Positions 16,886 through 25,185 of a DNA stretch of 41,677 nucleotides are shown here, in pieces. The notes under the pieces were generated by a model that worked only from the letters and a program-made list of their open reading frames with translations, did no database searches and was not told the DNA's origin. A program made the position numbers and the translations under genes. How positions within the stretch are numbered: the first letter of the stretch is position 1; each line of letters starts with the position of its first letter. Source of the DNA: an uncultured Eubacteriales bacterium (GTDB taxonomy: Bacteria > Bacillota > Clostridia > Oscillospirales > CAG-272); the NCBI GenBank assembly GCA_900545935.1, contig URAP01000016.1, positions 1 to 41,677 of the forward strand. The letters are read 5' to 3'.

Positions 16886-17623
16886 ATGGACAGAATGGAG
16901 AACGGACCGCTCGCGCCGAACGGCATGAACGTTACCGAGACCGAAAGCACAAAGCAGATAGATATCGGCGAGCTGCTGATATATCTATTAAATCGTATAT
17001 GGCTCGTTGTTCTTATAACAGTGCTGTGCGGTGTGGGCGCGTATTTCTATGCAAAAATGACCACCGTACCGCTGTATAGCTCGACGGCGGAGCTGTTTAT
17101 TATCAATAAGGGAACCTCCGATTCAACGTCAACGTCTGCGGTCTCTGTCGCATCCAAGACCGTCGGCGACTGCATGCGTCTTGTCGCGGGCGATACGATA
17201 GTAGATAAAACGATAGAGAATCTCGGTCTTAATATTTCCACCCAGGCGCTCAAGTCAAAAATAAAAACCAGCACGCCGGATGCGAATTCCTCGCTTATTA
17301 TCGATGTGTCGGTTAGCGATCAGGATCCGCAGCTTGCCTGCGATATAGCAAACGAGCTGTGCAGGGTATCCACAACCGAGATTCGTGATATCATGGGCCT
17401 TGACCAGGTCAATATTGCCACTGTCGCAAAGCCTGCCACCGCTCCGTATAACCTCACCTTTGTATCCACTGCGGCAAAATTTGCGGCTGTCGGCTTTGTA
17501 TTTACCTGCCTCGTGCTGTTTGTAATATTCTATTTTGACGATAAGATCAAGACGGCGGATGATGTCGAGAAGTATCTCGGACTCACCGTTCTCGGCGTTA
17601 TACCTAATATCAGTAAGGAGTAA
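16886..17623 (+). CDS. cpsC: Wzz/CapA-type chain-length determinant, BY-kinase activator
   Basis: The 245-residue protein has a membrane segment near residues 32-55 (a LVVLITVLCGVGAYFYAK stretch), an extracytoplasmic domain of about 130 residues with YSSTAELFIINK and a DPQLACDIANEL block typical of Wzz, and a second membrane segment (AVGFVFTCLVLFVIFYF). The short C-terminal tail with DDKIKTADDVEKYLGLTVLGVIP binds and activates the kinase in this family. ATG 16886 has AAAGGA 9 bases upstream; ATGs at 16868 and 16895 are alternatives. The kinase gene follows after 14 bases. Confidence 0.9.
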   Translation: MDRMENGPLAPNGMNVTETESTKQIDIGELLIYLLNRIWLVVLITVLCGVGAYFYAKMTTVPLYSSTAELFIINKGTSDSTSTSAVSVASKTVGDCMRLVAGDTIVDKTIENLGLNISTQALKSKIKTSTPDANSSLIIDVSVSDQDPQLACDIANELCRVSTTEIRDIMGLDQVNIATVAKPATAPYNLTFVSTAAKFAAVGFVFTCLVLFVIFYFDDKIKTADDVEKYLGLTVLGVIPNISKE

Positions 17624-17637
17624 GCGGGAGGCACAAA

Positions 17638-18444
17638 ATGCAGGTACAGAAGATAGAACTTACCGGGCTTGGCTTCGGCGGTGATTTTGCTGCCGAGGAG
17701 TCGTATAAGACGCTCTTGTCGAATATTCAGTTCTGCGGCGGAGATGTCAAGCTCATTTCGATAACAAGCTGCTTCCCGAACGAGGGAAAGACCACTATAT
17801 CCATCGAGCTGTCGCGCGAGCTTGCCGAGGCAGGCAAGAAGGTGCTGCTCATCGACGCGGATATGCGTAACTCCAGAGTTGTTCAGAAGCATACGAGGGC
17901 AAAAGGCATCAAGGGCCTGAGTCAGCTGCTCTCGGGTCAGATATCGCTGACCGAGGCGCTGTACGAGACTCAGTACAAGGGCTTTTTTGTGATATTTGCG
18001 GGTCAGACCCCGCCTAATCCGGTCGAGCTCTTCAACAGCAGTAAGTTTAAGTCGCTGCTGCGGTCGGCAGGCGAGATATTCGATTACGTATTGATAGATA
18101 CTCCTCCGCTCGGAATGGTCATTGATGCTGCCGTTATTGCAAGTCAGACCGACAGCTCGATGCTTATTCTTGATGCAGGAAAGATAAGCTACCGTGTCGC
18201 TCAGTCGGTTTACAAGCAGCTCGTTAAGAGCGGCAGCCGCGTTATCGGCGCTGTCCTTAACAATGTCTATTCAAAGAAGAGCAAATACGGCGGTTACGGC
18301 GGCTACGGAAAGTACGGCTACGGTCGCTACGGCTACGGCTATGGTCGCTACGGCTACGGCAGGTACGGTTACGGAAAGGATCCCGCAGAGCTCGCGCCGA
18401 ACACCGACAGCGAAACAAGCGGTCAGGATTCGGACAAAGCGTAA
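17638..18444 (+). CDS. cpsD: BY-kinase (CpsD/CapB-type protein-tyrosine kinase) with Tyr/Gly-rich tail
   Basis: The 268-residue kinase has a Walker A motif around Lys51 (SCFPNEGKTT), Walker A' LLIDADMR (Asp73, Asp75) and Walker B YVLIDTPPLG. Residues 217-245 are a run of Tyr-Gly units with Lys or Arg, holding 12 tyrosines, the autophosphorylation cluster. Capsule BY-kinases are separate proteins activated by the Wzz-like partner, as here, and reversed by the PHP phosphatase encoded upstream. Targets usually include polysaccharide enzymes such as UDP-sugar dehydrogenases, but none adjoins this cassette. The tail is longer and more regular than in well-known homologues, which carry a handful of tyrosines. 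Confidence 0.93.
   Translation: MQVQKIELTGLGFGGDFAAEESYKTLLSNIQFCGGDVKLISITSCFPNEGKTTISIELSRELAEAGKKVLLIDADMRNSRVVQKHTRAKGIKGLSQLLSGQISLTEALYETQYKGFFVIFAGQTPPNPVELFNSSKFKSLLRSAGEIFDYVLIDTPPLGMVIDAAVIASQTDSSMLILDAGKISYRVAQSVYKQLVKSGSRVIGAVLNNVYSKKSKYGGYGGYGKYGYGRYGYGYGRYGYGRYGYGKDPAELAPNTDSETSGQDSDKA
18286..18375 (+). repeat. Tandem TACGGC-type repeat encoding the Tyr-Gly tail
   Basis: A 90-base stretch inside the kinase gene is built from TAC GGC/GGT codon pairs with interspersed AAG, CGC or AGG codons. Eleven of the 12 Tyr codons are TAC and one is TAT. Its repeated units could slip during replication and change the number of tyrosines. Confidence 0.85.
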
Positions 18445-18486
18445 TTTTCGGAAGAAAAGTACGAAAAACTATAGATATGCTTTTAT

Positions 18487-18518
18487 AGCGGACGGCGGGT
18501 GTACATCTGCCGTCCGCT
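18487..18518 (+). terminator. Hairpin after the BY-kinase gene, weak terminator
   Basis: A perfect 10-bp stem, AGCGGACGGC with GCCGTCCGCT, has a 12-base loop. Only a short T-containing tail (TATGTATATTTA) follows, so termination may be inefficient or the hairpin may simply protect the 3' end. Confidence 0.5.
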
Positions 18519-18574
18519 TATGTATATTTAAGAACATAAACAAAGGATTGTTTTTTATTATTTTATTTGAGCAT

Positions 18575-19567
18575 ATGAATGGCGAGATAGACAAAAGAAA
18601 TAAGAGGCTGCACGAGCTGAGTGCAAAGCTGTGCTTGAGCGGGATCGGCTCTATGACCGAGCGCGAGCTGTTCGAACTTGTAGAGATGTATGCATTCGGC
18701 GTGCAGTGCCCGAGCGCACGGGAGTCGATGATGCGCAAATATAAGAGCTATGCCGAGCTTATTCGCAGCGACGGCAGGGGAGACGGCAGCCTTGTTCAGG
18801 GCTTTATCCGTCTGGTACAGGAGAGTGCGCTCGTGCTTGCGCGAGGCTCGGATCCCGCACACGGTGCCGGAGGCGGAAAGAAAGGCGGAGCGGCGGCGAA
18901 TGCAGCCCGCTTTTTGCAGGATGAACGTCAGATGCGGCTGCGCGAGATATGTCGCTCTCTTGCAGGTAGATTCTATGACAGTACGGTAGAGAGCTTTCGG
19001 GCAACATATCTCGACAGCGCGGGCAGATGGCTTATGTGCGAGGAGATAGCGGAGGGCACGGTCGGTGAAGTCCGAGTTGATACAAGACGTGTATTTCGTC
19101 GTGCGCTTGAGCTTGGCGCTTCTGGCTTGCTCCTTTCGCATAATCATCCGAGCGGCGATCTAATGCCGTCGGCTGCCGATATGCGTTTTACCGACAGGAT
19201 CCGTGTTGCTTGCGAGTCGGTCGGAATAGAGCTTGCAGACCATGTGATAGTGAGCGACGGCAGATATCGTTCGGTTATTCGCGGCGACGGCTTCAGCGGG
19301 AGCATGAGCTTCGCTTTTGACGGCGCAGACGGGGATGTCAGCGAGGTGAGCGACGGCTTTGCCTACGGCAAGAGTGACGGCTCGGAGCAGCTCGGCCATA
19401 CCGGAGTGTATCGCTCGGGCGAGGAGGACGGCGGAGCAGTGCGCCCTGCGCGCAGCAGAGCACGGACTGCGGCGCCGACCGTGTCTGGCGGGTCTGAGGA
19501 TGATACCGAACAGCTGTCGCTTCTGCTCGATGTTAAGGACGAACCTATATCACCGTCCGAGGAATGA
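18575..19567 (+). CDS. radC: RadC family JAB/MPN protein with long C-terminal extension
   Basis: The first 225 or so residues are RadC-like: a helix-hairpin-helix-type N-terminal part (LCLSGIGSMTERELFELV) and a JAB domain with HNHPSGDLMPSAAD, giving the metal ligands His189, His191 and Asp202. The cellular role of RadC is unsettled, although DNA-repair functions were once proposed. About 95 extra residues follow the JAB core, rich in Gly, Ser, Asp and Arg and without a known domain. ATG 18575 is the first in-frame ATG near the N-terminal domain, but its ribosome binding site is poor (GAG only). It faces the AGCS symporter gene across a shared hairpin. Confidence 0.85.
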   Translation: MNGEIDKRNKRLHELSAKLCLSGIGSMTERELFELVEMYAFGVQCPSARESMMRKYKSYAELIRSDGRGDGSLVQGFIRLVQESALVLARGSDPAHGAGGGKKGGAAANAARFLQDERQMRLREICRSLAGRFYDSTVESFRATYLDSAGRWLMCEEIAEGTVGEVRVDTRRVFRRALELGASGLLLSHNHPSGDLMPSAADMRFTDRIRVACESVGIELADHVIVSDGRYRSVIRGDGFSGSMSFAFDGADGDVSEVSDGFAYGKSDGSEQLGHTGVYRSGEEDGGAVRPARSRARTAAPTVSGGSEDDTEQLSLLLDVKDEPISPSEE

Positions 19568-19595
19568 CGGCGATGAACAGCAATGAATAAGGATA

Positions 19596-19633
19596 AAAGG
19601 ACTGCGGCATATCTGTCTGCCGCAGTCCTTTAA
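19596..19633. terminator. Hairpin between convergent radC and symporter genes
   Basis: AAAGGACTGCGGC (19596-19608) pairs perfectly over 13 bp with GCCGCAGTCCTTT (19619-19631), with a 10-base loop. Short T runs lie on both sides (TTTAAAAT on plus, CTTTTAT on minus), so it can serve both strands. Confidence 0.75.
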
Positions 19634-19692
19634 AATATACAATACTCTGGAAATACTTGCCGAATAAAAACGGCGATGCATGAATGTGCGCG

Positions 19693-21351
19693 TCAGCTGC
19701 GTCTGTCGGGATTTGCACAGAGAATACGCCGCTGCTGTTTGAATGAGCTTTGCTCGACGGTGACCGTGCCGGTCGTGCTGCCATGATCTGTGCTTATGCA
19801 ATTCCTGCTTTTATTCGGTCGCTTGTACCGTCGGCGTGAAAACTCGCGAAATGTCAGCGCCGCTATCTGCTGCCGCTCCGGCAGCAGAGCAAGCAGATTA
19901 ATTATCGTCATTGCCGCAAGCGACAGATCGGCGAGCGACCATATCGCGCTGCCCGATATTTTTACCGAGAGTGCTGCCGCAGAGCAGTAGACTGTTATGT
20001 ACAGAGCATCGGTACGCGGGAGCAGCTTTTTTCTGCTGCGAGGAAAGATAGCGGTGTCGCTCGTCCCGCAGTATCCTGTGGAAGTATGTCCATTGCCTGA
20101 GCCTGTGCGGCGAGGATCGGTATATCCATGCTGCGCTTCTGAGCTCTGTTGGGATTTTGTGCCGTCGCTCTGCATATCGGCTCTGTTCCGTTTCCTGCTG
20201 CGTTCATGCCTGCTGCGCCTGAGATAGCCGATAGCCTCGGTCGCGTAATGAGCCCAGCATACAAGCGTTGCAAGCGCAAACAGTGCTACCGAAATCGAAA
20301 TAAACAGTCCTGCCGTATCGCCGAGCCACGAGGAAAATGCCGCGATAACAAGATCTATTCCGGTGCCGTCGCCCACCGTCGACAACGACGAGTCGGGCGC
20401 AAGCAGGATAACGAGAGCGGAGAGAGTACAGAGCAGAGAGGTGTCGGCAAAAACCTCGAATATTCCGTAGCAGCCCTGCTCGGCAGGCGAATGACAGTGA
20501 GCCTCGGCGTGGGCGATAGGTGCGCTGCCGCAGCCTGCCTCGCTTGAAAACAGTCCCCGCGTTATCCCGTATCGCATAGCGCCCCACATCGTGCAGCCCG
20601 TGCCGCCGATACCTATCGAGGCGGGCGAAAAGGCATCGCGGAGCACTGCGGCAAGCGCCGACGGCAGAGCCGCCGCTTCGCTGATTATGATATACAGCGA
20701 GGCTCCGATATAGCATAGCGCAAGCAGCGGTATCAGCGCCGCCGTAAACCCGCTTATACGTTTGCCGCCGCCGACGAGGATTATACCGCAGATAAAGGCA
20801 ATGAGCGACGATGTGTATATCTCGGGTACGCCGAATACATTTCCCACAGCCTCGCTCGCCGCCTTGACCTGAAGAATGTTGCCGATGAAGAACGAGCCGA
20901 ATATCACGAGTACGGCAAAGCCCGAGGCGGCCATCTTATTTTTTATGTAGTACATTGCGCCGCCGTGGTATACGGTGCCTGTGCCCGGCAGGAACTCACT
21001 GCGCCGTGTCCGTACCGCCGCGACTATTTCGGCGAACTTTACGACCGCCGCGAACAGTGCGCTTATCCACATCCAGAACAACGCGCCTTTGCCGCCCTCG
21101 ACGAGCGCCGAGGCGACGCCGACTATGTTGCCTACCCCGAGCGTGCCCGCGAGCGCGAGTGTCATTGCGCGGAGGGAGGAGAGACTGCTGCGCATTCCTC
21201 TGCCGCGCGGGAAGAATACCCGTGCGAGCTTGCACGGTCGGCGAAACGGATAAAGCCGCAGCAGCACCGCGAAGTATCCGCCGCTCGCAAATATCATAAC
21301 GCACAGCATGGGGACGGTCGTGTCTGCTGCCCATCCGAGAATACCGCTCAT
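19693..21351 (-). CDS. Sodium:alanine/glycine symporter (AGCS family) with an internal hydrophilic insert
   Basis: The 552-residue protein has about ten membrane segments and AGCS signatures: GTLGVGNIVGVASAL, GGAMYYIKNKM, MRYGITRGLFSSEAGCGSAPIAHA and CWAHYATEAIGYL. Members take up alanine or glycine with sodium or protons. Between the YLRR block and the ALYITVYCSAAAL membrane segment lies a polar, basic and Ser/Gly-rich insert of roughly 70 residues (about 20010-20225 on the DNA). A similarly polar tail of about 50 residues ends the protein. Typical family members are 440-500 residues. AGGCAGGAT precedes the ATG. It follows sigF on the same strand, but the 305-base gap suggests a separate promoter. 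Confidence 0.88.
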   Translation of the reverse strand: MSGILGWAADTTVPMLCVMIFASGGYFAVLLRLYPFRRPCKLARVFFPRGRGMRSSLSSLRAMTLALAGTLGVGNIVGVASALVEGGKGALFWMWISALFAAVVKFAEIVAAVRTRRSEFLPGTGTVYHGGAMYYIKNKMAASGFAVLVIFGSFFIGNILQVKAASEAVGNVFGVPEIYTSSLIAFICGIILVGGGKRISGFTAALIPLLALCYIGASLYIIISEAAALPSALAAVLRDAFSPASIGIGGTGCTMWGAMRYGITRGLFSSEAGCGSAPIAHAEAHCHSPAEQGCYGIFEVFADTSLLCTLSALVILLAPDSSLSTVGDGTGIDLVIAAFSSWLGDTAGLFISISVALFALATLVCWAHYATEAIGYLRRSRHERSRKRNRADMQSDGTKSQQSSEAQHGYTDPRRTGSGNGHTSTGYCGTSDTAIFPRSRKKLLPRTDALYITVYCSAAALSVKISGSAIWSLADLSLAAMTIINLLALLPERQQIAALTFREFSRRRYKRPNKSRNCISTDHGSTTGTVTVEQSSFKQQRRILCANPDRRS

Positions 21352-21656
21352 TTTCTATCCTGCCTTTCGGTTCTGATTGTCATTACCGCATAAAACAAAA
21401 CTGCAAAATATAAATTATATATTATTACCGCAGCTGTCCGGTGTCGAATACCGTTTCTTTACGGAGCGCGTCCCGATACGGACGGCGTATCACTCATACG
21501 GTCTGCTTCCGCGTGCGCGCGATGCACGGAGCCGGTTCGGCACCGGGCATATGCGCTGCGGCGCTCCGAAACCAATCACCCAATACCGTCGGGTATGTGT
21601 GCTGCTGCGCTCCGCTACGTATAACCGAATGTATCGGGATATGCGCCGTATCGCAG
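21352..21656. other. Intergenic region between sigF and the symporter gene
   Basis: About 305 bases with no gene. On the minus strand an AT-rich patch (about 21410-21430) contains TATAAT-like sequence without a convincing -35. I see no clean sigF terminator. Short inverted repeats are present but none has a T run. Confidence 0.4.
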
Positions 21657-22454
21657 CTATAATGCAGCCCTGAGCTTTCCGAGTATCTTTTTCTCTTCGC
21701 GCGATATCTTTACCTGCGACAGCCCGAGCTGCTCCCCGGTTTGCTTCTGCGACAGACCGCCGTAGTAGCGTAGCATTATGATTTGCCGTTCGCTGCCCGA
21801 CAGCTTCGAGAGAGCCTGCGCAAGCGCTATTCTGTCGGTTCGGTCGGTTATCCTGTCGGCAGGGTCGGGCAGCGAGCCCTCGAGCGTCAGTCCGTCCTCG
21901 CCGAGCGGCGCGGACAGCGAGCTTATCTCGGAGCATGCCTCGAGCGCCTCGTTCGCCTCCTCCTGCGTTACCGAGCAGCGGGCGGCGAGCTCCGATATTC
22001 TCGGCTCCCGTCCGTACTCCGATATAAAGCCCTCGCGCTCGCGCATCAGAATGCCGCCGAGCCTGCGCAGCCCTCTGCCGACCTTTATCGGACCGTCGTC
22101 GCGCAGGTGGCGCTTTATCTCGCCGATTATCAGCGGTACCGCATAGGTGGAAAATGCCGTGCCGAGCGAAAGGTCAAAGCCGTCTATCGCCCGCATCATT
22201 CCGACCGCACCTATCTGACACAGGTCGTCGTAGTCGGTACCGCGTCCGCAGAAGCGCCGCGCTATCCGATGTACGAGCGGCAGATTTTCACACACGAGCT
22301 GCTCTCTTGCCTCGACATTCCCCGACTGAGCAGCGCGGAGCAGCTCGGCGTTTTTCTCCCGTCTGCCCTGAGGTGAGGTCGATGTGCCGGACGGCGGTAT
22401 GTATTCGGCTTCCGCTGTATCGGTCTCTGTTGCAGAGAGCGGCTCGATCGACAT
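21657..22454 (-). CDS. sigF: RNA polymerase sporulation sigma factor SigF
   Basis: The 265-residue sigma-70 family protein has region 2 (ENLPLVHRIARRF, YDDLCQIGAVGMMRAIDGFD, AFSTYAVPLIIGEIKRHLRD), region 3 (PRISELAARCSVTQEEANEAL) and region 4 (SERQIIMLRYYGGLSQKQTG and LSQVKISREEKKIL). It directs early forespore transcription after septation. Its place behind spoIIAA and spoIIAB identifies it as SigF rather than SigG. ATG 22454 is chosen with AAGGAAG 8 bases upstream; ATG 22496 would add 14 residues and overlap spoIIAB but lacks a site. An acidic N-terminal tail precedes region 2. Confidence 0.95.
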   Translation of the reverse strand: MSIEPLSATETDTAEAEYIPPSGTSTSPQGRREKNAELLRAAQSGNVEAREQLVCENLPLVHRIARRFCGRGTDYDDLCQIGAVGMMRAIDGFDLSLGTAFSTYAVPLIIGEIKRHLRDDGPIKVGRGLRRLGGILMREREGFISEYGREPRISELAARCSVTQEEANEALEACSEISSLSAPLGEDGLTLEGSLPDPADRITDRTDRIALAQALSKLSGSERQIIMLRYYGGLSQKQTGEQLGLSQVKISREEKKILGKLRAAL

Positions 22455-22485
22455 TGCCGTGGCTTCCTTTTCACGCAGCGGTGCT

Positions 22486-22938
22486 TCAGTCGGCATTGCT
22501 GCTTTGCCCGATGCGCTTGATAAGTGTGACGGTCGTTCCGTGCTCGGGAGCGGACCTTACCGTCATTCTGTCGGTAAAGCTCTCCATGATGGAGAAGCCC
22601 ATTCCGCCGCGCTCTCCGCTCTCGTCCGAGGTAAACAGCGGCTCTCTCGCACGCTCGATATCGGCAATGCCGCAGCCCTTGTCGGATATGCGTACCCGCA
22701 GCACGCCGCCCTCCGAATATGAGGCGCTTACCTTGACGATGCCGCTTCTGCCGCGATATCCGTGTATTATCGCGTTTGTTACCGCCTCCGATACCGCCGT
22801 GCGTATCTCGGTCAGCTCGCCTACAGTCGGGTCGAGCTGCGAGGCAAAGGCGCAGACGGTGCTGCGTGCAAAGCTCTCGTTTCTTGAGTCGGAGAGAAAT
22901 TCGAGCCGCATTTCGTTCAGTGCTTTTTTTCTGCTCAT
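22486..22938 (-). CDS. spoIIAB: Anti-sigma F factor SpoIIAB
   Basis: The 150-residue protein is a GHKL-fold serine kinase that holds SigF inactive and phosphorylates SpoIIAA. The ATP site is complete: EIRTAVSEAVTNAIIHGY with Glu51 and Asn55, SDKGCGI (Asp86) and GGMGFSIMESF. AAAGGAAA lies before the ATG. It is the middle gene of the spoIIA operon. The 129-base gap to spoIIAA upstream is unusual for this operon. Confidence 0.97.
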   Translation of the reverse strand: MSRKKALNEMRLEFLSDSRNESFARSTVCAFASQLDPTVGELTEIRTAVSEAVTNAIIHGYRGRSGIVKVSASYSEGGVLRVRISDKGCGIADIERAREPLFTSDESGERGGMGFSIMESFTDRMTVRSAPEHGTTVTLIKRIGQSSNAD

Positions 22939-23067
22939 TTCGATTTCCTTTCGTTTTCTGTTTTTTGCATTTTATCGCCGCTTCCGACGTATTTGCGGCA
23001 TAGCGCCGCGCTTTTGTTCATTGAAGCTCGGCGCATATTACTCGACATAAATCATTTTTTCATACGC

Positions 23068-23472
23068 TCAGCTGCTCTTTTTCTGCCCGCCACTGTCACC
23101 GGGTGATTTTGCCGAGACTGTACGCAGCGCGGCAAGGTGGGTCCGCTCGCTGCCGCCCTCGACTATCGCAAGGCGCTTATCTATCCCCGCAAGGCGCAGG
23201 ATGCGCATTATGTCGGCGCCCGGATCGAGCAGTATCAGCTTCCCGCCGCCCGCCGAGACATGGCGCAGCCTGCCGAGTATCAGCCCGAGCCCCGCACTGT
23301 CCATAAAGTCGACCTTCGACAGGTCGAGCACGAGCCGAGTCACCATACGGTCGGTTACTGCATCATCTATCTGTTCTCTTATCGGGCGCGCAGTATGATG
23401 ATCTATCCCGCCGGAGGGGACGGCGTAGAGTGTCTGTCCGTCATAGTACATCTCGCAAATAGGAATATCCAT
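23068..23472 (-). CDS. spoIIAA: Anti-anti-sigma factor SpoIIAA
   Basis: A STAS-domain protein with the phosphorylation motif VDFMDSAGLGLILGR; Ser59 is the residue that SpoIIAB phosphorylates and SpoIIE dephosphorylates. The unphosphorylated form frees SigF. At 134 residues it is a little longer than the usual 115-120, with a polar tail ending GDSGGQKKSS. ATG 23472 follows AAGGAAGGTG; the open frame extends to 23517 without support. The operon is normally driven by sigma-H and Spo0A. I saw GAATAT about 20 bases upstream, like a sigma-H -10, but no good -35. Confidence 0.95.
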   Translation of the reverse strand: MDIPICEMYYDGQTLYAVPSGGIDHHTARPIREQIDDAVTDRMVTRLVLDLSKVDFMDSAGLGLILGRLRHVSAGGGKLILLDPGADIMRILRLAGIDKRLAIVEGGSERTHLAALRTVSAKSPGDSGGQKKSS

Positions 23473-23708
23473 GTTTTCACCTTCCTTTTTATGGTTATAT
23501 TCTACGCTGTTCGGCACGAGAAAACGCTCGCTTTCTGCGGGCGAAAACTGATTTTTTAAATAATTTGTTGTCGGAAGGCTACGAATTATTCAAAATTATT
23601 TCACATATTGTTATCGAGCGAAAAATAAATTTATCGTATAATTACATGATAACAATTTTGCCGAGCCGTGCGGCATCAGCCGACGCGGACAGGAGTACAT
23701 TACAGACT

Positions 23709-25130
23709 ATGGAAAGAAACATAAAACGAATCACCGAGGAGCAGATCGGTACCCAGTACGGTTATATGGCTCGGGTGCGCGAGCTGCTCGGAGACCGTCC
23801 GAGAGGGGTATATATGCAGACCTTCGGCTGTCAGCAGAATGAGGCGGACAGCGAGCGGCTGTGCGGAATGGCGGAGGAGATGGGCTATACGGTCGTATCG
23901 GAGCCGGAGGAGGCAGACCTGATACTTGTTAACACCTGTGCGATACGTGAGCATGCGGAGCTTAAAACGCTCTCTATTGCCGGTCAGTTCAAGCATATAA
24001 AAGAAAAGAATCCCGACCTGCTTATCGGTATCTGCGGCTGCATGGTCTCGCAGGAGCACCGCATAGACGATATCAAGAACAAATATCCTTATATTGATTT
24101 TCTGTTCGGAACGTCGGATAACTATCGCTTTCCCGAGATACTCTACGACAAGCTGACGCGCGGCAAGCGCCAGTTCTTCGAGAACGGCGAGGAGGGCACG
24201 GTCGCCGAGGGGCTTCCCGTACACCGCTTCTCCGATTTTAAGGCGTGGGTCAGCATCATGTACGGCTGCAATAATTTCTGCACCTACTGTGTCGTGCCGT
24301 ATGTGCGCGGCAGGGAGCGCAGTCGTCGGAGGGAGGACATTCTCGAGGAGGTTCGCGGGCTTGCCGATGCAGGCTATCGCGAGATAACGCTGCTCGGACA
24401 GAATGTAAACTCATACGGCAGCGACGGGGTAAACGGCGACGGATATGCTTTTGCCGACCTGCTCGAGGATATCTGCAAGATAGACGGCAATTTTACCGTC
24501 CGCTTTATGACCAGCCATCCGAAGGATGTTTCGGAAAAGCTGATAGACGTTATCGCGGATAATCCGAAGATAGCGCGTCAGTTCCATCTGCCGCTGCAGT
24601 CTGGCAGCGACCGCATTCTGCGCGAGATGAACCGCCACTACGATACCGCTCGTTATCTCTCGGCGGTGGATTATATGCGCCGCCGCATACCGGATATTTC
24701 GCTCTCGACCGATATAATCGTCGCATTCCCGGGCGAGACCGAGCAGGATTTTGAGGATACTCTGTCCATGCTCCGCCGCGTTCGATACGACTCTATCTAT
24801 TCGTTTATATACTCGCCGCGCAAGGGTACTCGTGCCGCCGCAATGGATGGTCAGATACCGCCCGAGGTCAGCCGCGAGCGTTTCGCGCGTCTGCTCGAGG
24901 TACAGAACGGCATCTCGCTCGAGCTCAACCGTGAATTTGAGGGCAGGGACGTTGATGTTCTCGTCGAGGGAATAAGCAAGACCGATGACAGCAGACTGAC
25001 CGGGCGCATGGAGCGCGGCAGGCTCGTGCACTTTGCCGGCGATCCGTCGCTCACCGGCAGCCACGTCCGCGTGCATATCGACCGCGCAGAGACCTACGCG
25101 CTGTACGGCACGCTCGTCTGCGGCGAATAA
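23709..25130 (+). CDS. miaB: tRNA-2-methylthio-N6-dimethylallyladenosine synthase MiaB
   Basis: The 473-residue methylthiotransferase modifies i6A37 in tRNAs that read UNN codons. Its UPF0004 domain has the three cluster cysteines Cys41 (TFGCQQNEAD), Cys77 (NTCAIREHAE) and Cys111 (CGCMVSQ). The radical SAM domain has CNNFCTYC (Cys187, 191, 194), followed by VPYVRGRERSR and LLGQNVNSYG. A TRAM domain ends the protein. ATG 23709 has AGGAG 13 bases upstream. An upstream ATG at 23646 lies just downstream of a TATAAT (23638-23643) that looks like the promoter, and it lacks a binding site, so I rejected it. It heads the miaB-ylbF/ymcA-mutS-mutL group. Confidence 0.96.
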   Translation: MERNIKRITEEQIGTQYGYMARVRELLGDRPRGVYMQTFGCQQNEADSERLCGMAEEMGYTVVSEPEEADLILVNTCAIREHAELKTLSIAGQFKHIKEKNPDLLIGICGCMVSQEHRIDDIKNKYPYIDFLFGTSDNYRFPEILYDKLTRGKRQFFENGEEGTVAEGLPVHRFSDFKAWVSIMYGCNNFCTYCVVPYVRGRERSRRREDILEEVRGLADAGYREITLLGQNVNSYGSDGVNGDGYAFADLLEDICKIDGNFTVRFMTSHPKDVSEKLIDVIADNPKIARQFHLPLQSGSDRILREMNRHYDTARYLSAVDYMRRRIPDISLSTDIIVAFPGETEQDFEDTLSMLRRVRYDSIYSFIYSPRKGTRAAAMDGQIPPEVSRERFARLLEVQNGISLELNREFEGRDVDVLVEGISKTDDSRLTGRMERGRLVHFAGDPSLTGSHVRVHIDRAETYALYGTLVCGE

Positions 25131-25185
25131 TTATCGGCATAACGAAAAAATATAAATAATCAAACACCCGAAAGGAAGCAAAAAA

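Noticed and set aside
18286..18375. CRISPR-like or regulatory repeat array
   Set aside because: The repeats are in frame and encode a Tyr-Gly tail of a kinase; there are no unique spacers.
23565..23708. N-terminal extension of miaB from 23565 or 23646
   Set aside because: The extra residues are not MiaB-like, no binding site is seen, and a TATAAT at 23638-23643 suggests this is the promoter region.
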